From assembly GCA_027422505.1 (NCBI GenBank), contig JAPQWV010000490.1:62001-126000 (forward strand): a stretch of DNA of 64,000 bases, read 5' to 3'. Under the pieces are notes generated by a model that saw only the letters and a program-made list of their open reading frames with translations, was not told the origin of the DNA and did not search any database. The stretch is from Craterostigma plantagineum (Eukaryota > Streptophyta > Magnoliopsida > Lamiales > Linderniaceae). Position numbers and translations under genes: made by a program. Shown in pieces: positions 1 through 12,941 of the stretch; position 1 is the stretch's first letter; the number at the start of each line of letters is the position of its first letter.

Positions 1-525
1 CCGAACGTCGTCGATGTTATCTTCTAAGTTTTTTTTATGTATTCGAGTTGTAATATGATTTTCAGTTATGTAATCGTTATGCATCGACTCTATCATGTTT
101 TGTCTCCGTCCTCGTCTCAATTCCTAAATTTCTACAATTAACCCATGTTTCTCTACGTCCTCATCTCATTTTCAAAATTGTATACAAGCCCCGAACTTTA
201 AAAATTTAATATTGTTCGATCCTCTTTTATTTCGCCGTTTATTTATTTTTTTATCTTCCAGAATTTCAGCTTGGTCCGATTCGGTCAAGCCCAAGATGAC
301 AAAGCCCAAATTTTGAAAAGGCCCAAAATTTAAATTTCGCCGAATTTCCTAATTGGCCCGAATTTTCCTCCGAATTTCAAAGAAACCCCAAATTCAATCA
401 AAGGTCCGAATTTTTTTAATCATTCTATTCCTACCTTAATTCGACCGAAATTCTACCAATCTAAGTGTAAAAGTACGAAATCTCTAGTTTTAGAACACAT
501 CAAGGAACACATAAAAAAATCACAC
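1..525. repeat. AT-rich non-coding flank, probable gypsy LTR remnant
   Basis: No coding sequence is visible. The stretch is rich in short runs such as CCCGAA, GGCCC and AAATTT. The same texture appears at 8,000-8,480, which I read as part of a minus-strand gypsy LTR. The simplest reading is that both are parts of one old LTR split by the copia element at 526-7,490. That link rests on sequence texture, not on an aligned match. Confidence 0.35.
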
Positions 526-3169
526 AAATATTCTTGTGATTGTCGACGATTTCTCGCGCTATACGTGGATGAAACTCGTTCGTACAAAGGATGAAGTTCA
601 TGATGTAATCATCGAGTTTGTTGTTACGTCCCAAAATCTTCATCAACAGAAGGCTCGAATTATCAAAACTGACAACGGAACTGAGTTTAAGAATCAGAAG
701 CTCAGTGCTTTCTATGCCACTCAGGGCATCACCCAGCAGTTCTCAGCCGTGAAGACATCGGAACAGAATGGTGTCGTTGAGCGTAAGAATAGGACACTAG
801 TCGAAGCAGCTAGGACTCTCCTCATCTAATCCGGCCTTCCCCACTCTCTTTGGGGCGAAGCCATCCAACCGGCTTGCTCCACGCAGAACCGGGCTTCTAT
901 CCACAAGAGATTCAGCCGCACACCATATGAGATACTGAATAACCGTCGTATCCCGGATACATCTTATCTAAGGGTCTTCGGTTGTCGATGTTTTGTTGCC
1001 AATGATCGCCAACATCTTGGGAAGCTCGATCCGAAAGCACTTGAAGGCATATTTGTTTGATATTCACTGAACTCGAAGGCATACAGAGTCTATCTTAAGG
1101 AGAAACGATCAGTCATAGAGAGCACAAATGTCACCTTTGACGAAAGCGAAGGCGACCACATGACTTCTATCGACGGGAACTTTCATCGACGGGAACTTCC
1201 TCATCTGAGGGCAACACCGGCGAATTGGATCTCGATCTGCTTTTCGAGTACTTCTATCCAGTCCCCAAGACTCCCCTCACCACCACTCAACCTACCGCTG
1301 CACCCACCCCAACTACACCATGGGCTATCAGCAATGATGTGGTCCCTCCACTTGGATAATCTCAATCTCAACGAAGACGACATTTTACCCAACCATGGTA
1401 ACATTGCTGATCCGGATGCCGAACCCTCTCAATCTACTACGGTTGAGATCTCTTCTTCGGACACCGGACTCCAATCTAATGAGCCTCCACTCGACACAAA
1501 CGTGGCTAGCTCTTCACAAACTAATGTACCACTTTGGGCTCGCTCTCATCCTGCGGATCAGATTATTGGGGATCCCACATCCGGTGTTTCGACGCGTTCG
1601 GCTACAATGAATGAAAGTTTGTTCGCTTGCTATCTCAGTCAAACCGAACCATCACGAGTAGCTGAAGCTCTCAATGATCCTGATTGGCTGATTGCAATGC
1701 AGGAGGAAATAAATCAGTTCGAACGTCTACAAGTTTGGGAACTCGTACCACGCCCTCGTGACAGATCCATTATCGGCACGAAGCGGATCTTCAAAACAAA
1801 AAGGATGAAGACGGTGTTGTCATCCGCAATAAAGCAAGACTTGTGGCTAAAGGGTACAATCAACAAGAAGACATTGACTACGATGAAACCTTCGCCCACG
1901 TTGCCAGGATCGAAGCTATACGGATCTTTCTTGCCTTTGCTGCTCACAAGAACTTCAAAGTCTACCAAATGGACGTGAAGACTGCATTTCTGAATGGATT
2001 TCTCAAAGAAGAAGTGTACGTTGATCAACCCGAAGGGTTCTTGAGCGAAGAGTTTCCTCATCACGTATATCGACTCTACAAGGCTCTCTACGGACTGAAA
2101 CAGGCTCCCCGAGCTTGGTATGACGTCCTTTCAGAGTTCATTGTTCAGTCTAGATTCAAGAAAAGATCTCTGGGTACAACTCTCTTCACCAAGCGGAATG
2201 GCCCGGACATCATGCTTGTACATTTATGTCGATGACATCATTTTTGGATCAACTGAACCACAACTGTGTGTAGAATTCGCAGAATTGATGAAGGAGAAAT
2301 TCGAAGTGAGTATGATGGGCGAGCTGAATTTCTTTCTAGGTCTTCAAGTAAAGCAACTCCCCGACGGAATCTTCATTACAGTCCAAATACATCCATGACA
2401 TCCTCGAGAAATATGGAATGAAGGATGCTAAGACTGTCGCTACACCTATGTCTCCCTCTGGTCGACCCGACGCGGACCCATCTGGTGCTCCCGTCGACCA
2501 AACCGTCTATCGTGGGATAATAGGCTCTCTTATGTACCTCACTGCCAGTCGACCGGATATCGTTCTCTCGACAGGAATCTGCGCTCGTTTTCAGGCTATA
2601 CCTAAGGAATCCCATTTCACTGCTGTCAAAAGGATTCTCCGCTATCTGAAAGGAACACCCAATCTGGGTTTGTGGTACCCCACTCAATCTGACTTCAAAC
2701 TGCTTGGATTCTCTGACTCGGATTACGCAGGATGAAAAATGGATCGGAAAAGCACCTCTGGAGCTGCACACTTATTGGGCGGTAAACTCGCAAGTTGGTC
2801 TTCTCGAAAACAAAACTGCGTCTCAACTTCGTCGACGGAGGCAGAATATGTCGCCGCCGCTAGTTGCTGTTCACAGCTTTCGTGGATGAGAACCCAACTA
2901 CGAGATTTTAATTTTCATGTTGATAAATTCCCATTTATTGTGACTCGAAGGGTGCGATTGCGATGACGAGTAATTCAGTGCATCACTCGCGAACGAAACA
3001 CATAGACATTCGTCACCACTTCATCAAAGAGCATGTCGAACAAGGGACAATTGAATTGCACTACGTAACTACCGAAGATCAACTGGCCGACATTTTCACA
3101 AAGCCGTTGGATGTCAAACGATTCCAACACCTTGTGTCTATGTTGGGCATGTTGAATCTTCCGTTATGA
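526..3169 (+). pseudogene. Ty1/copia pol, 5'-truncated and decayed (INT-RT-RNase H)
   Basis: Remnant of a copia polyprotein in the order integrase, reverse transcriptase, RNase H. It opens inside the integrase core (VDDFSRYTW, then TDNGTEF and QNGVVERKNRT near 660-800). RT follows from about 1,680 ([40 protein letters not shown]) with the catalytic YVDDIIFGS near 2,229. RNase H shows [11 protein letters not shown] near 2,830 and [13 protein letters not shown] near 2,990. It ends [12 protein letters not shown], as the pol at 44,672-48,079 does. LTR, gag, protease and part of integrase are missing upstream of about 526. Stops lie at 827-829 and near 1,058; frame shifts occur near 1,200, 1,800, 2,220, 2,400 and 2,940. 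It cannot be functional. It is the closest relative in this window of the 13.5-kb copia element. Confidence 0.93.
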
Positions 3170-3277
3170 TCAATCGACCCTACATGAACTTTGATAAAGT
3201 GTACATATTTTTTCATTTTACTCCATTTTCTATGTGTCTTGTGTGAATTTCGCAAAGTAGCCTGAATTATGTCTCTT

Positions 3278-3360
3278 AAGGGGGAGGTTTCGATTAAGGG
3301 GGAGTTTCTGATTTTTCTTAATTAAAAAAAAAGTTTTCGATTCATTCTATTTAGGGGGAG
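3278..3360 (+). other. Cluster of three internal polypurine tracts after pol
   Basis: Three purine runs of the type AAGGGGGAG lie at 3,278-3,287, 3,296-3,304 and 3,353-3,360, about 110-190 bp after the pol stop and 3.8 kb before the true 3' LTR. A polypurine tract normally sits against the 3' LTR and primes plus-strand DNA. Internal tracts here may mark an ancestral 3' end or act as secondary priming sites. Comparable tracts follow pol in the element at 40,834. Confidence 0.6.
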
Positions 3361-3687
3361 CTTTTGATACCAAATTTTCGTTAAAATTCATCCAAATGTC
3401 AAAATTTTAAATTTTGGTCAAACGGAGTCAAAATTTGACCAATTGGACCCAATTTTGACCAAGCCCGCGAAATTTGGCCCACTTACTCAATATCTCGCAT
3501 GAACAGTCACAAAACCCCCAAAATACTTAACTCTTTTCACAACCCTTTCAACTTCCCGAGAAAACTTCAAAAGTTTCGCACCCTCCCCATCAAAATTTCT
3601 CAACCTCTCGCATCGTCGCCATTCTTCAAATCTGCATTCACAATCAGTTTTCCTGCATACTCCGTCGTCGCAAATCAGCTTTTCGAT

Positions 3688-6600
3688 ATGACCAACATAA
3701 ATCAAGAAGCACTTGAAGCACTTGAGGCTGCAGTAATCCAAAGGGACGTCGCTCGCATCGAGCTCAATACGCTAACATTTGTTCCACCGATCGAGTAGGT
3801 CTTCCCAACAAGTCGATGGGCTGCCTTGATACCAAACAATCACATGGTGGACTTGAACAACTTTCGGTGTGATGCCCCCATCATCTTAGAGATCCTCAAA
3901 GGGCATCCCCTCCGACACGCCCTCACTCATGGCGAGCCAGAAGCCCAAGTCTATCTTCAACAGTTCTGGCACACATTGCAGATTGCTGGACCACACTACC
4001 TAGCTTCAGCAATGTCCGCCGAAATCAATCAAGAAACCGTAGTCCTCACTCGCAAGATTGTCCAAGAAGTACTTCAACTCCCTGTCTACTCGCCTTACGA
4101 ACCACTTCCGATGCACGAACAACTCATCGACGACATCGACAGATTGGGCTATCAACCTGAAAACAAGAAGAAGAAAGGCCCACTCGTTCTCAGCGAAGTC
4201 ACCACACGCAACCTACCTCAACCCTGGCGGACTCTGTACCTCCTACTGAACAAATGCATGTCAGGTAAACATGCTGTCCAGGACCGCGGGAACCACAAAA
4301 TCCTTACCATCCTAACCGGCATCGCACACAACCACAAGTACACATCTGGATGGATCTTGTCTCTATGATTCAACATCGCGATCGGGAAATCGCCAAGGAC
4401 TTCAAGAACCACTTCGTCCCTTACATGCGATGGCTCCCAGCGCTCATCAAACACTTCTGCATGTTCTCCAACCGCATCCGCATCCGCCCGGCGAGTGAAC
4501 ATTTCGTGATCCCCGTTGTCGAGAAGTTCGCCAAGAAAAACACTACGACAAAAGATCGACACGCTATGATCATCCCGGACGAAGTACTTGCCTATGCCAA
4601 CCCAACCAATCCACACGTTCTAGAATATCGCGCTTCCACCGCTTCATTCCGCGAGAGTCCCCTACCCATTGTCCCTACGGAGCAGACCAACCCCGCTGCT
4701 CCTAACCCCGGGACTAGCCAAAACCCCACCTCCACTACAAAAAAGTCATCGAGTCGCGCCGCATCCTCTTCCACCCGCGTACCAAAAAAATGGTCGCGCG
4801 AGGATGACGTAAGCCGCACCACGGAGCGTCGATCAAAACAGAAAAACGATCGACCTCCTCAGTCACAAACAAGCCAAGCCCAACCCATAGGTGCAGGGGG
4901 TGATGTGTTCACCTCCCGAGTAGAAGACGTGGCACATGACTCAACCATGCAAACGACCCCACCAATCAACTTATCTTCCTCTCAACAGGAAGATACTTCA
5001 TTCCATGAGGAGCTACGCATGCCATCGACATCCCACTTGGAGATAGTCGATGTTGAAACAAGCAGTCCTCTGCCTCAGACTGCATCCTCTTCAATCACAT
5101 CGAGTATAGTGCCCTCACTCTCCATAATTTCATATGTTTCTAGGACACATACACTTTCTACTGCACAACAGAGTCTCGTGATTCTGTCAGAACGCTCGGT
5201 GATGTCTCTGTGACTGAGAGGGGAAGACCTAGCACGGCCAACGTCACCACAACCGTGAGCCTAGGCCATCAATCGTTTGAGTCTGTCTCACCGATGATGG
5301 CAACGGGAAGTCTTAGTGACCCCGTCCTTTCCCGTCCTGTGCAAACGGGCGGCTGATCGGCTCTCTTTTCCGACTTGGTGTCAGTTGGAATTCTTCGTGA
5401 CTCCATCTTGTTTGACTTACCACATTTCATCACCGAGACCGTGCTAGAGGCTCGCCTTCAAGAGTTTGCAAAGACTCTTGAGGCATCCATCCTAGATAAA
5501 GTCTATGCGAATCTCGAGGCGTCCACCCGCGACAAAGGCAAAGGTGTGGCCTCGGAGACGCCACCACCAACGTAACATGTGGACGTCGAAGCTGTTCTCG
5601 CCTCCATTTCTGCAAAGGAGCTCTTCTACACCCTTCGAGCCCGACTCGAATCAATGACGGAACTCGACGAGGAGGAACAGCAAATGAAGGCCATCATGAC
5701 TCAGCCGATGACTTTCCGCGCTCAAGGCGAGTCTAGCGGGATCAGACGCGACAGAAACTTCACACCCGCGATAGAACTTCACACCCCACCAACCAAAAAT
5801 CTCATCCTATTAACCCCGAGTCACTAGCCAAGTCACCCTCACCACCACCTACTGTAACCGTCTCCGAAACTCTAATCGCCACATCGACATTAGAAACCAC
5901 CACCGCACCTTCTCCAACCACCTTTTCGGAACCTCTAACTGTCACATCGAAATTAGAGGCCACCACCACATCTACGCCACCCGACACCCAATCATCCTCG
6001 CCAAAACCATCACCTCAACCGAGCCCCCAGAATCTCCACCACAACCATCCCCACAATCCACAACCTCCTCCGACGCAACACCCTCGCCATTACACGGCCC
6101 TACCCCTCTCAATACCAACCCCAACGTGGCTCCCAAGGACTTCTACTGTGCACAGAACGAGATCGAGGCCTACATCTTCAACGATGAATGGCTTTACACA
6201 CCCGCCGACGCAGTAGCAGCCAGCAAGTTGATGGAGAATGCTCGACGTCTGCTAAAGGAAGCATCGCTTACACTAATCAATACTGCAGACAACGAGAGCG
6301 GGGAGGAGTACGAGGTTGAACCCGCCGAGCTCGTGAACATCCTACGGTTTCAAGCGCACCAAGCTGAGGCTCCTGCTGCTCAACCTGATGTGCCCACTGC
6401 GGATAAGCCGGAAGCACCGTGGGAAAACAAGAAGATCACCGCACCATTCCAAGAAGAGATTAGGAAGAGGATCTGGCGGCGCAAGGAGCAGATCATCACG
6501 GCCTTCGATGAATACGAGCTGATGGATATCCAAAACTGGAGCGAGGAGAAGAAGCTCTACCGATGGAGTCTCCTTTGCCGCAAGTGCACAAAGCGGACGC

Positions 6601-7120
6601 TGTCCGATGAGGAGAACATTGTGCTTGAAATGAATCGGGCCCCCATCTGCAAAGTCACTGCCATTCGCCCTGAGTCGAAATGACGTGCCACTATCCAGTG
6701 TTCACGGTAATGAGGCAAGATGAGAGCTACAGTGAAGTGAGCGAGGCAGACTTTAAGTTTTTGCGCCTGAGTGATCTGTACAGCATGCTGGACTCCATGA
6801 AGCAGTTCAGACTCATCTCCAGAGGTTCTGGACATCTTGTACAGGCTGAACAAGTCACTATGGGCTACGTGGCTCTCAAGCGTCACATGCTCCGTCAGGT
6901 GAGATTCTTCGCCTGCCACGATCTGCAGATGGCGGTGGAGCACAACCTAAAGAAGATCAACCTGACTCGCCCATCTTTCAAGAACGCGGACGATTATCGA
7001 GAGGGCGATGTGATCGACGGAGATGATCCGGTGGTCGCCTACTCGAACTACAAGGGAAAAATGAGGTTACTCGCGTACTCGAACTTCAAGCTAGGACTTC
7101 GCGGAACACACACTCGCTGA
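3688..7120 (+). pseudogene. Extra ORF downstream of copia pol (decayed copy)
   Basis: Broken reading frame between pol and the 3' LTR, clearly related to the extra ORF at 50,407-54,006. Shared N-terminal landmarks are an FPTSRW/YPTSKW start, FRC/FKC, VYLQQFW (near 3,945) and PWRTL with NKC (near 4,225-4,255). A proline/serine/threonine-rich middle follows. The C-terminal part shares LKRHMLRQVRF, HDLQMA, NLTRPSF and a closing KLGLR. The likely start is the ATG at 3,688; an upstream ATG at 3,499 in the same frame adds unconserved sequence. Breaks are a TAG at 3,796 and shifts near 4,350, 5,210, 5,830 and 6,680. I cannot assign a function. Its position matches the env-like or additional ORFs reported after pol in some plant copia (Sirevirus) elements, but I see no signal peptide or fusion-type region. 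Confidence 0.8.
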
Positions 7121-7178
7121 TCCACCATCTCTACGCCGAAGATCCAAGACTCCCAACAATTGACACAAAGGAGGAGAT

Positions 7179-7490
7179 TGTTAGGATATTTAATAGATTG
7201 TGTCATTAGTTTTCGTCTTGGGTTACCTATTGTAATTATCCTTTTAGCTTGGGCTTTTGACTAGATTGTAATTAGATTAATCATTAGTGTTTGGACCTTA
7301 ATATACCTAGGTTTAATGTGGTATATAAGGTTTTACCAGCACTATTTTCGAGGCAATCAAAGATCAAAAGGCAAACCCTACTTTTCACACAATACACACA
7401 CTTTAAGGTGAGATCCTCTCCCTTTTCATCCCATCCATGCCTCTTTGATTCCTTGTTTGGTGCAATCAGGACCAACATAAACCCTGACCT
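7179..7490 (+). repeat. 3' LTR of the decayed copia element (right end approximate)
   Basis: TGTTAGGATA begins directly after a polypurine tract (AAAGGAGGAGA, 7,168-7,178), the standard 3' end of a plus-strand element. The LTR start resembles that of the 13.5-kb copia (TGTTAGGAAT). Near 7,490 the sequence turns into a gypsy-LTR texture (CCCAATAGATGAAA, also seen near 39,705 and 55,650), so I place the right end there. No matching 5' LTR lies in the window. Confidence 0.65.
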
Positions 7491-8488
7491 TTTGCCCAAT
7501 AGATGAAAATATGCATGAATGCAAATGCTCTCACATCCCAAACCTCACACCTCACAAATGCACGCTCGACATCTCTCGAGCATACGCTCATTTCTACTTC
7601 AACTCTCAACACATAAACAGAGCCCTAGGCTAGACTCGTAATCCACGCATAAAATGTCATATAATGTCATGATAGTACGGCCCCATCTCGGTCTCAACCG
7701 TGACTATAATAAGGGTAAGTGGTAGCGGCCCCATCTCGGTCTCAACCGCACCTAAAATAGTGACAAGCGGCTCCATCTCGGTCTCAACCGCAAGCGTTTC
7801 ATCGAATCGTAGCCTGACAACTAACATCGATCACTTTACCCCACTCATCGACACTATACAGTGTTACCGTGACCCCGCACGGTTACAACTCCCCTCGTAC
7901 CACGTGTATGCAAATAACATGCAAATAAAATGCAACATATCACAACGCAAAATATAAAATGCAACGTATCGGCCCGAGGTATTAGCTCGGCCCGATCTCG
8001 AAAATCCTTATACACCAAATAATTTGGGCCCGAAGCCCGCGTCCGATTCGATCGGCCCGAAATCTTAACCACCGAAACTCTCGCCGAAATTTCACTAAGA
8101 GTTACCAAAATTTAATCATTTTCACACCCTAATTTCACAATTGATCCCTAATTTAATATATTTTAAAATTTTAACGTCCATTTTCAAAATATCACTTAAG
8201 TTCCTAATTTAAGAGTATCTTCCTAAATTTTTTATTCAAAACCCCAAAATCTCATAATTTACATTTTTGGACCCGAAAATTTTCCTAAGTTTCAGATCTG
8301 CCCCGAATCTTTAAAAATTTTAGATTTTCCCCGAAAGCTTTATATTTCTTTAAAAATCTCCCCTGTTCGGATTTTACAACCTCAGTCCCTATATTTTTAA
8401 AACTGTTCAATCTATTCCCCGAAATTTTTAAAATTACACAAAAGGACCCCAATTATTTATTGAATTTCAAATCTGCCCCAAAAACTTT
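7491..8488 (-). repeat. Gypsy LTR remnant (distal part)
   Basis: Non-coding. It opens with a block resembling the distal part of the gypsy LTRs at 39,700 and 55,650 (CCCAATAGATGAAA). It then holds three copies of a 23-bp unit, GC-rich CGGCCCGA motifs, and an AT-rich CCCGAAA-type stretch. The probable proximal part lies at 10,066-10,367, with a LINE fragment between. Orientation follows the LTR end at 10,367. Confidence 0.5.
7678..7790. repeat. Three-copy 23-bp repeat in a gypsy LTR
   Basis: A 23-bp unit with core CCATCTCGGTCTCAACCG recurs at 7,678-7,700, 7,726-7,748 and 7,768-7,790, with intervals of 48 and 42 bp. The third copy has one substitution. Comparable short repeats occupy the same relative place in the LTRs at 39,850 and 55,830, with unrelated sequences. 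Confidence 0.85.
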
Positions 8489-10065
8489 ATTTTTTTTTGG
8501 TAGAATAAGATTATTCATTACCACCAGCTCAATTTGTTCACAAAAACTAACGACAGAATCAAAGTTAGCTATCCTGATAATGAACAATAAATCTCAACTA
8601 AGAAGTAACTCCAGCAGCATCCCTTGACCGCATTATGGTCCTGACCCTCCACTTCAATTCCTGAATTATTACTTGCACTATTTGCTCCACTGAACTCGCA
8701 CTTAGCTCATGAATGCGTCTGTTTCTCTCCCTCCAAATGTGGTATATCATAGCTGCCACATATGCAATGGCAATTATGCACCTTTTCTTAACTCCACCCA
8801 TCTCCAGCCAATCGCACAACTCAGCAAACGATCTCAGACCACCATCAAGATGAATCACTTCACAGATTTTACATGCCACTTGCTGGCTGAAATGACATTC
8901 CAGGAATAAATGCTCAATAGACTCATCAAACGCATCACATAATCTGCATTTTCTGTTACTAATGCCTACCCCCCAGCCAGCTAATCTGTCCAGTGTAAGA
9001 AATCTTTTCTGGGTCATTAGCCACAGCCTAAAGGAATGCTTGGGTGTGTTGAATCTGTTTCACGTAGCTTTAGAAAGGGGGAATTGTGGGGATTCACCTT
9101 TAAGCCAGACATACCCTGATTTTGCAGAGTATCGACCATCACACGAGGGGATCCATACCCTGCCTATATACCCTTCGCGAAACTTTTCCTTTAATCTGTG
9201 CAATTTTCTCCAGTGCCAACTAACATCCACAGCCGGCCTGAAGTCCCAGAAACTGCAACCTTTTAAGTCTACCACATGCACCCATTTAATCCATATCGAG
9301 TCAACTGCCAGTGTGAGATCCCAGATTTGTTTCCCAGCCAAAGCTAAATTCCATGTCACACAGTCCCGCAAGCTTAACCCTCATTTACTCTTAGACAGAC
9401 AAACTCTCTCCCAGCTGACAAGAGGAATGCTCTTGCCATGAGTTTTTCTCCCCCATAGGTATTCCATACAAATCTTGTCAACCTCTTTGGCCACTGATTT
9501 AGGAAGTAGAAACATTGCACCCCAGAAACCGTGTGTGGCAAGCAGTACTGAATTAATCAAACAGAGCCTCCCTGCATAAGATAAATTTCTCGAAGACCAA
9601 CACCTAATTCGAGCAGTTATTTTTTCCACGAGAGCTTTGCATGTAGATCTGCTCCACCTAGTAGGTGCAATAGGAACACCTAGATATCTCATAGGATATC
9701 TTCCCAGCTGGAATGCAGTGATGCTTAGAATCTGGTCCTTCACTTCAGTAGACACGCCAGCAAGGAATACATTAGACTTCTGCAGATTGGCCTCTAATCC
9801 AGATACAGACTTGAAATGGTCCAATGCATCCTTAACCACCTTAACTGATTCTGCTTTACCTTTGCAAAAAATCATCAGATCGTCCGCAAAACGTAAGTTT
9901 ACCAGTTTCACAGCTTTGCACATAGGGTGGAATCTAAACTGTGGGTGCTTCGCAGCTAATTGAAGCTTCCTAGTCTAGTATTCCATAGCTATCACAAAGA
10001 GCAATGGAGAAACAGGGTCTCCTTGTCAAAGTCCTCGGGCTGCTTTGAAATATCCAACATGAGAA
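8489..10065 (-). pseudogene. 5'-truncated L1-type LINE ORF2 fragment
   Basis: Minus-strand non-LTR retrotransposon fragment. The T-run at 8,490-8,499 is the poly(A) tail read on the plus strand and marks the 3' end. Reading leftward from 9,923: the RT palm with FADDLM (near 9,885) and downstream YPMRYLGVP, ARIRCWSSRNLSYAGR and LINSVLL motifs. Then a connection region (9,371-9,060) and a C-terminal zinc-binding RVT domain (9,017-8,598) with CRLCDAFDESIEHLFLEC. Frame breaks lie near 9,375 and 9,030. Endonuclease and the first half of RT are absent, as expected from 5' truncation during target-primed reverse transcription. It sits inside a gypsy LTR and is related to, but distinct from, the LINE at 26.8-33.0 kb. 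Confidence 0.88.
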
Positions 10066-10367
10066 CCATTTTATTTATTTTTCTCTTACTTAATTTCAGC
10101 CATAATAATTTTATTATTATTATTATTGTTATTATTATTATTATTTTATATTATTGGGCCAAAATTCGTAACCTCTAATCTATCTCTCTCACATTTGGGC
10201 CACTATTCTCCATTTGGCCCATAAGTATTTCGGCCCCATTTAAATTCTTCGGATCCAATTCTAAATTCTTGGCTCGGCACGGAAAGAAATCGGTGTATGT
10301 TCGAAATCGACTTCACACATTCCGAATATTATTAAAATAATCCCGTATAAATTTTACGGGCATTACA
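10066..10367 (-). repeat. Proximal end of gypsy 3' LTR (minus strand), with ATT microsatellite
   Basis: The right edge is GGGCATTACA, giving TGTAATGCCC as the LTR start on the minus strand. A C-rich run at 10,368-10,380 follows, the complement of a polypurine tract. An (ATT)n-type microsatellite lies at about 10,109-10,155. The rest is AT-rich and non-coding. Confidence 0.7.
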
Positions 10368-11515
10368 TCCTCCCCCTTATAAGAATTTCGTCCCCGAAAT
10401 TACATCGAAAGAAATAATTCAAGACCTTCACGAGGGGTATATTCTTATTCCGAAGGTGTTTCACCTCGTACATCAAAATTTCCACCAGTTTTTCCTCATA
10501 GCTCAAGTTCGATTTCAAATTTTGATGAAGTGATTCACCTTGCAATACATGCCTCGGGTCTGGGATGTATTTCCGTAATGTAGACACATGAAAGACGTCA
10601 TGAACTTGTGCGAGCGATGTTGGCAATTCGAGCTGGTACGCCACTTCTCCAACTCGTTTCACAATTGTGAAAGGTCCGATATATTTCGGACTCAGCTTCC
10701 CCTTCTTTCCGAAACGCTTTACTCCCTTCATTGGCGAGATCTTCAAAAAGACTTGATCGCCTTTATCAAACTGCAACGTCCTTCGTCTTTTGTCTGCATA
10801 ACTCTTCTGACGACTTTGGGCCGTTTGCATCCTCTCCCGGATTTTTCCCACAGCTTCAGTCATTTCACGAACCATTTCGGGACCCAACAATGCCTTCTCG
10901 CCGATTTCATCCCAATGAACTGGGGATCGACATTTACGCTCGTACAAGGCTTCGTAAGGCGCCATCCCGATCGTGGCTTGATAGCTGGTGTTATAGAAAA
11001 ACTCGATCAGTGGAAGGTACTTTCTCCAACTTCCTCAGAAATCCAGAATGCATGCTCTCAACATATCTTCGAGTGTCTGGATTGTTCTTTTAGATTGTCC
11101 ATCCGTCTGCTTGCCGTACTGAAGGACAGTTTCGTCCCCATGGCCTTTTGTAAGCTCACCCAGAATTGGGACGGAAACCTCGAATCCCGATCCGGAACGA
11201 TTGAAATCGGGATCCCATGGAGTCTCACAATTTCTTGTATGTACAGCTCAGCATATTTCTCCATGGAATAGGTTTGATTGCTTGGCAGGAAATGAGCTGA
11301 TTTAGTTAACCGGTCTACGATCACCCAAATTGCATCATAGCCCTTTACCGTCTTGGGTAACCCGACGACGAAGTCCATCGTGATATGGTCCCACTTCCAC
11401 TAGGGAGTCATCAAAGGTTGCAACGTTCCCGCGCGGTCTTTGATGTTCTCCTTTGATTTGCTGGCACGTCAAGCATCGTTGCACGAAAGCAGCCACATCT
11501 TTCTTCATTCCCAGC
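10368..11515 (-). pseudogene. Ty3/gypsy pol fragment: integrase core to C-terminus
   Basis: Only the 3' third of a gypsy polyprotein remains. The integrase zinc finger survives partly (CLTCQQIKGEH near 11,450). The core shows [22 protein letters not shown] (near 11,300) and DRDSRF. The C-terminal part carries MAPYEALYERKCRSPVHWDE, the GPY/F segment (YIGPFTIV) and VHDVFHVSTLRKY. The tail reads LRNKNIPLVKVL before losing the chromodomain-type ending. Stops and shifts lie near 11,060, 11,335 and 10,400. It is closely related to the Tekay-like element at 55-64 kb. The left edge abuts the polypurine tract and LTR at 10,367; near 11,515 the sequence changes abruptly into a different LTR. Confidence 0.9.
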
Positions 11516-12941
11516 ACGTAGTCACATAATTTATGCACATCAAAGTCATGTGTTGTTGTTGAAGTGTAATCTCCACTTACCTGGCGTCCGGCGACTAATG
11601 CTACTGGTTCGACGAATTGCTCGCTCAATTTCGCCAAATATATGAATTTGCCAACCTCCTATCAATTCGTGAAATTTCTCTCCCTCTCAATAGGTTCGCG
11701 AAATCCATCCCACAAAGCCTAGTTCGCAAAATGCTTTGAAGTCGGGTTTGCCAAATAGGATTCGTGACCTTGCATGGAGTTCGCGATCCCTTCACAATTC
11801 GCAAAGGTCCCCAATTCGCCAAATGTCCCACGGACATGAAGTTGCGTTCGCCAAGTTTTTGGTTCGCGAAGCACCTCCTTGCGGTTTGCGAAGTCTTCAA
11901 TTCGCGAAGTCGGGTTCGTGACTTACTATGGGCCCGCCAACCTCAATTCGCAAAGTCTTTTCTTCATGGATTAGCGAAGTTCATCCTGTACACAATTCGC
12001 CAAATACATGCATTCGCGATCTAGGGTTCGCCATCCTCCCGACCCGTGAAGTGTCTTAGCTCATGACCTTCTCGTTTCGCTACAAGTTTGCGAACTGTTA
12101 TAGTTCGCGAACCTCACATCTCGCAGCCTCAAAACAGTTTTAACGCTTAATTTCTAGGGACTTCGATCTCAACTTTACTCTTCTCAAGAACGTGATGAAA
12201 CCCTAAGAACTTCAAAATCCTAAAAACCGAATGAGTTAAAGTGTGTGATTTTGGGGAGGTTTTTGCGTGCTAAGACCTTAAGCATGGTAAAGTCGAACTA
12301 ATAACCTAACTTACAAGCTAATAAACGTAAATCACATGGTAAAATCGGAAATCATTTAGAAATTTTCTTACCTTCCTTTAAGCTCCAAGTCGATTTCTCC
12401 ACCTTCTCTCTTCCCCAAGTTTTTAGTGTGAGAATGCTTTAGATATTTTTGCCATTAAATTGGGGTTGCTTAGACACTTAGGGACGTGAGCTTCCCTAAT
12501 TTGAGAAAGCTTGCTCCCTAGACTTTTCTTCAAAGATTGGGCCACGGTCATGATTCTAAGTGGGCCTTTTATAATGTATTGAATTACCCATTAATTTGGG
12601 CCGAACCTTTTAAATCACCTTGGTTTTAGGTTTGGATTTAAACCTAATCCAATTATAACCCAATTTCTATCCTTACAAATTTTATTACTCCATTTTCTTA
12701 TCCTATATTTTCGAAAATCCCTACTAAGTTAGATATTATCTGAGCACAGAATTAGATGCATGAAATAATTAAAATCACGTAAGCACATAATTAATGCACC
12801 ACTATTCACATAATCACGCAGGCATATAATTATTTCACCAAATTCATATAATGGCTTGAGCACGTACTTCGTAGATCACATAAGCATAAGTCGTGCACGT
12901 AAGTTCATCGGCTATTTGGCCTACGGGGCTCGGGTCTTACA
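11516..12941 (-). repeat. Gypsy-type LTR (minus strand) carrying a TTCGCGAA array
   Basis: The right edge CGGGTCTTACA gives an LTR start of TGTAAGACCCG on the minus strand. The left part holds the conserved hairpin (11,558-11,580) found in the other gypsy LTRs here. Between them lies the motif array at 11,625-12,130. It joins pol sequence on the left and a gypsy tail of opposite orientation on the right. The left end is therefore truncated. The start differs from the TGTAATGCCC of the neighbouring LTR, so it is probably another family. Confidence 0.65.
11625..12130. repeat. Array of about 25 TTCGCGAA-like motifs
   Basis: A degenerate 8-12 bp motif with core TTCGCGAA (variants TTCGCAAA, TTTGCGAA, TTCGCCAA, TTCGTGAA) recurs about every 20 bp. 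Spacing is irregular and the intervening sequence is not conserved, so it is not an ordinary tandem repeat. The core is palindromic. Similar arrays occur in the copia element at 41,384-41,950 and 49,616-50,150. Confidence 0.85.
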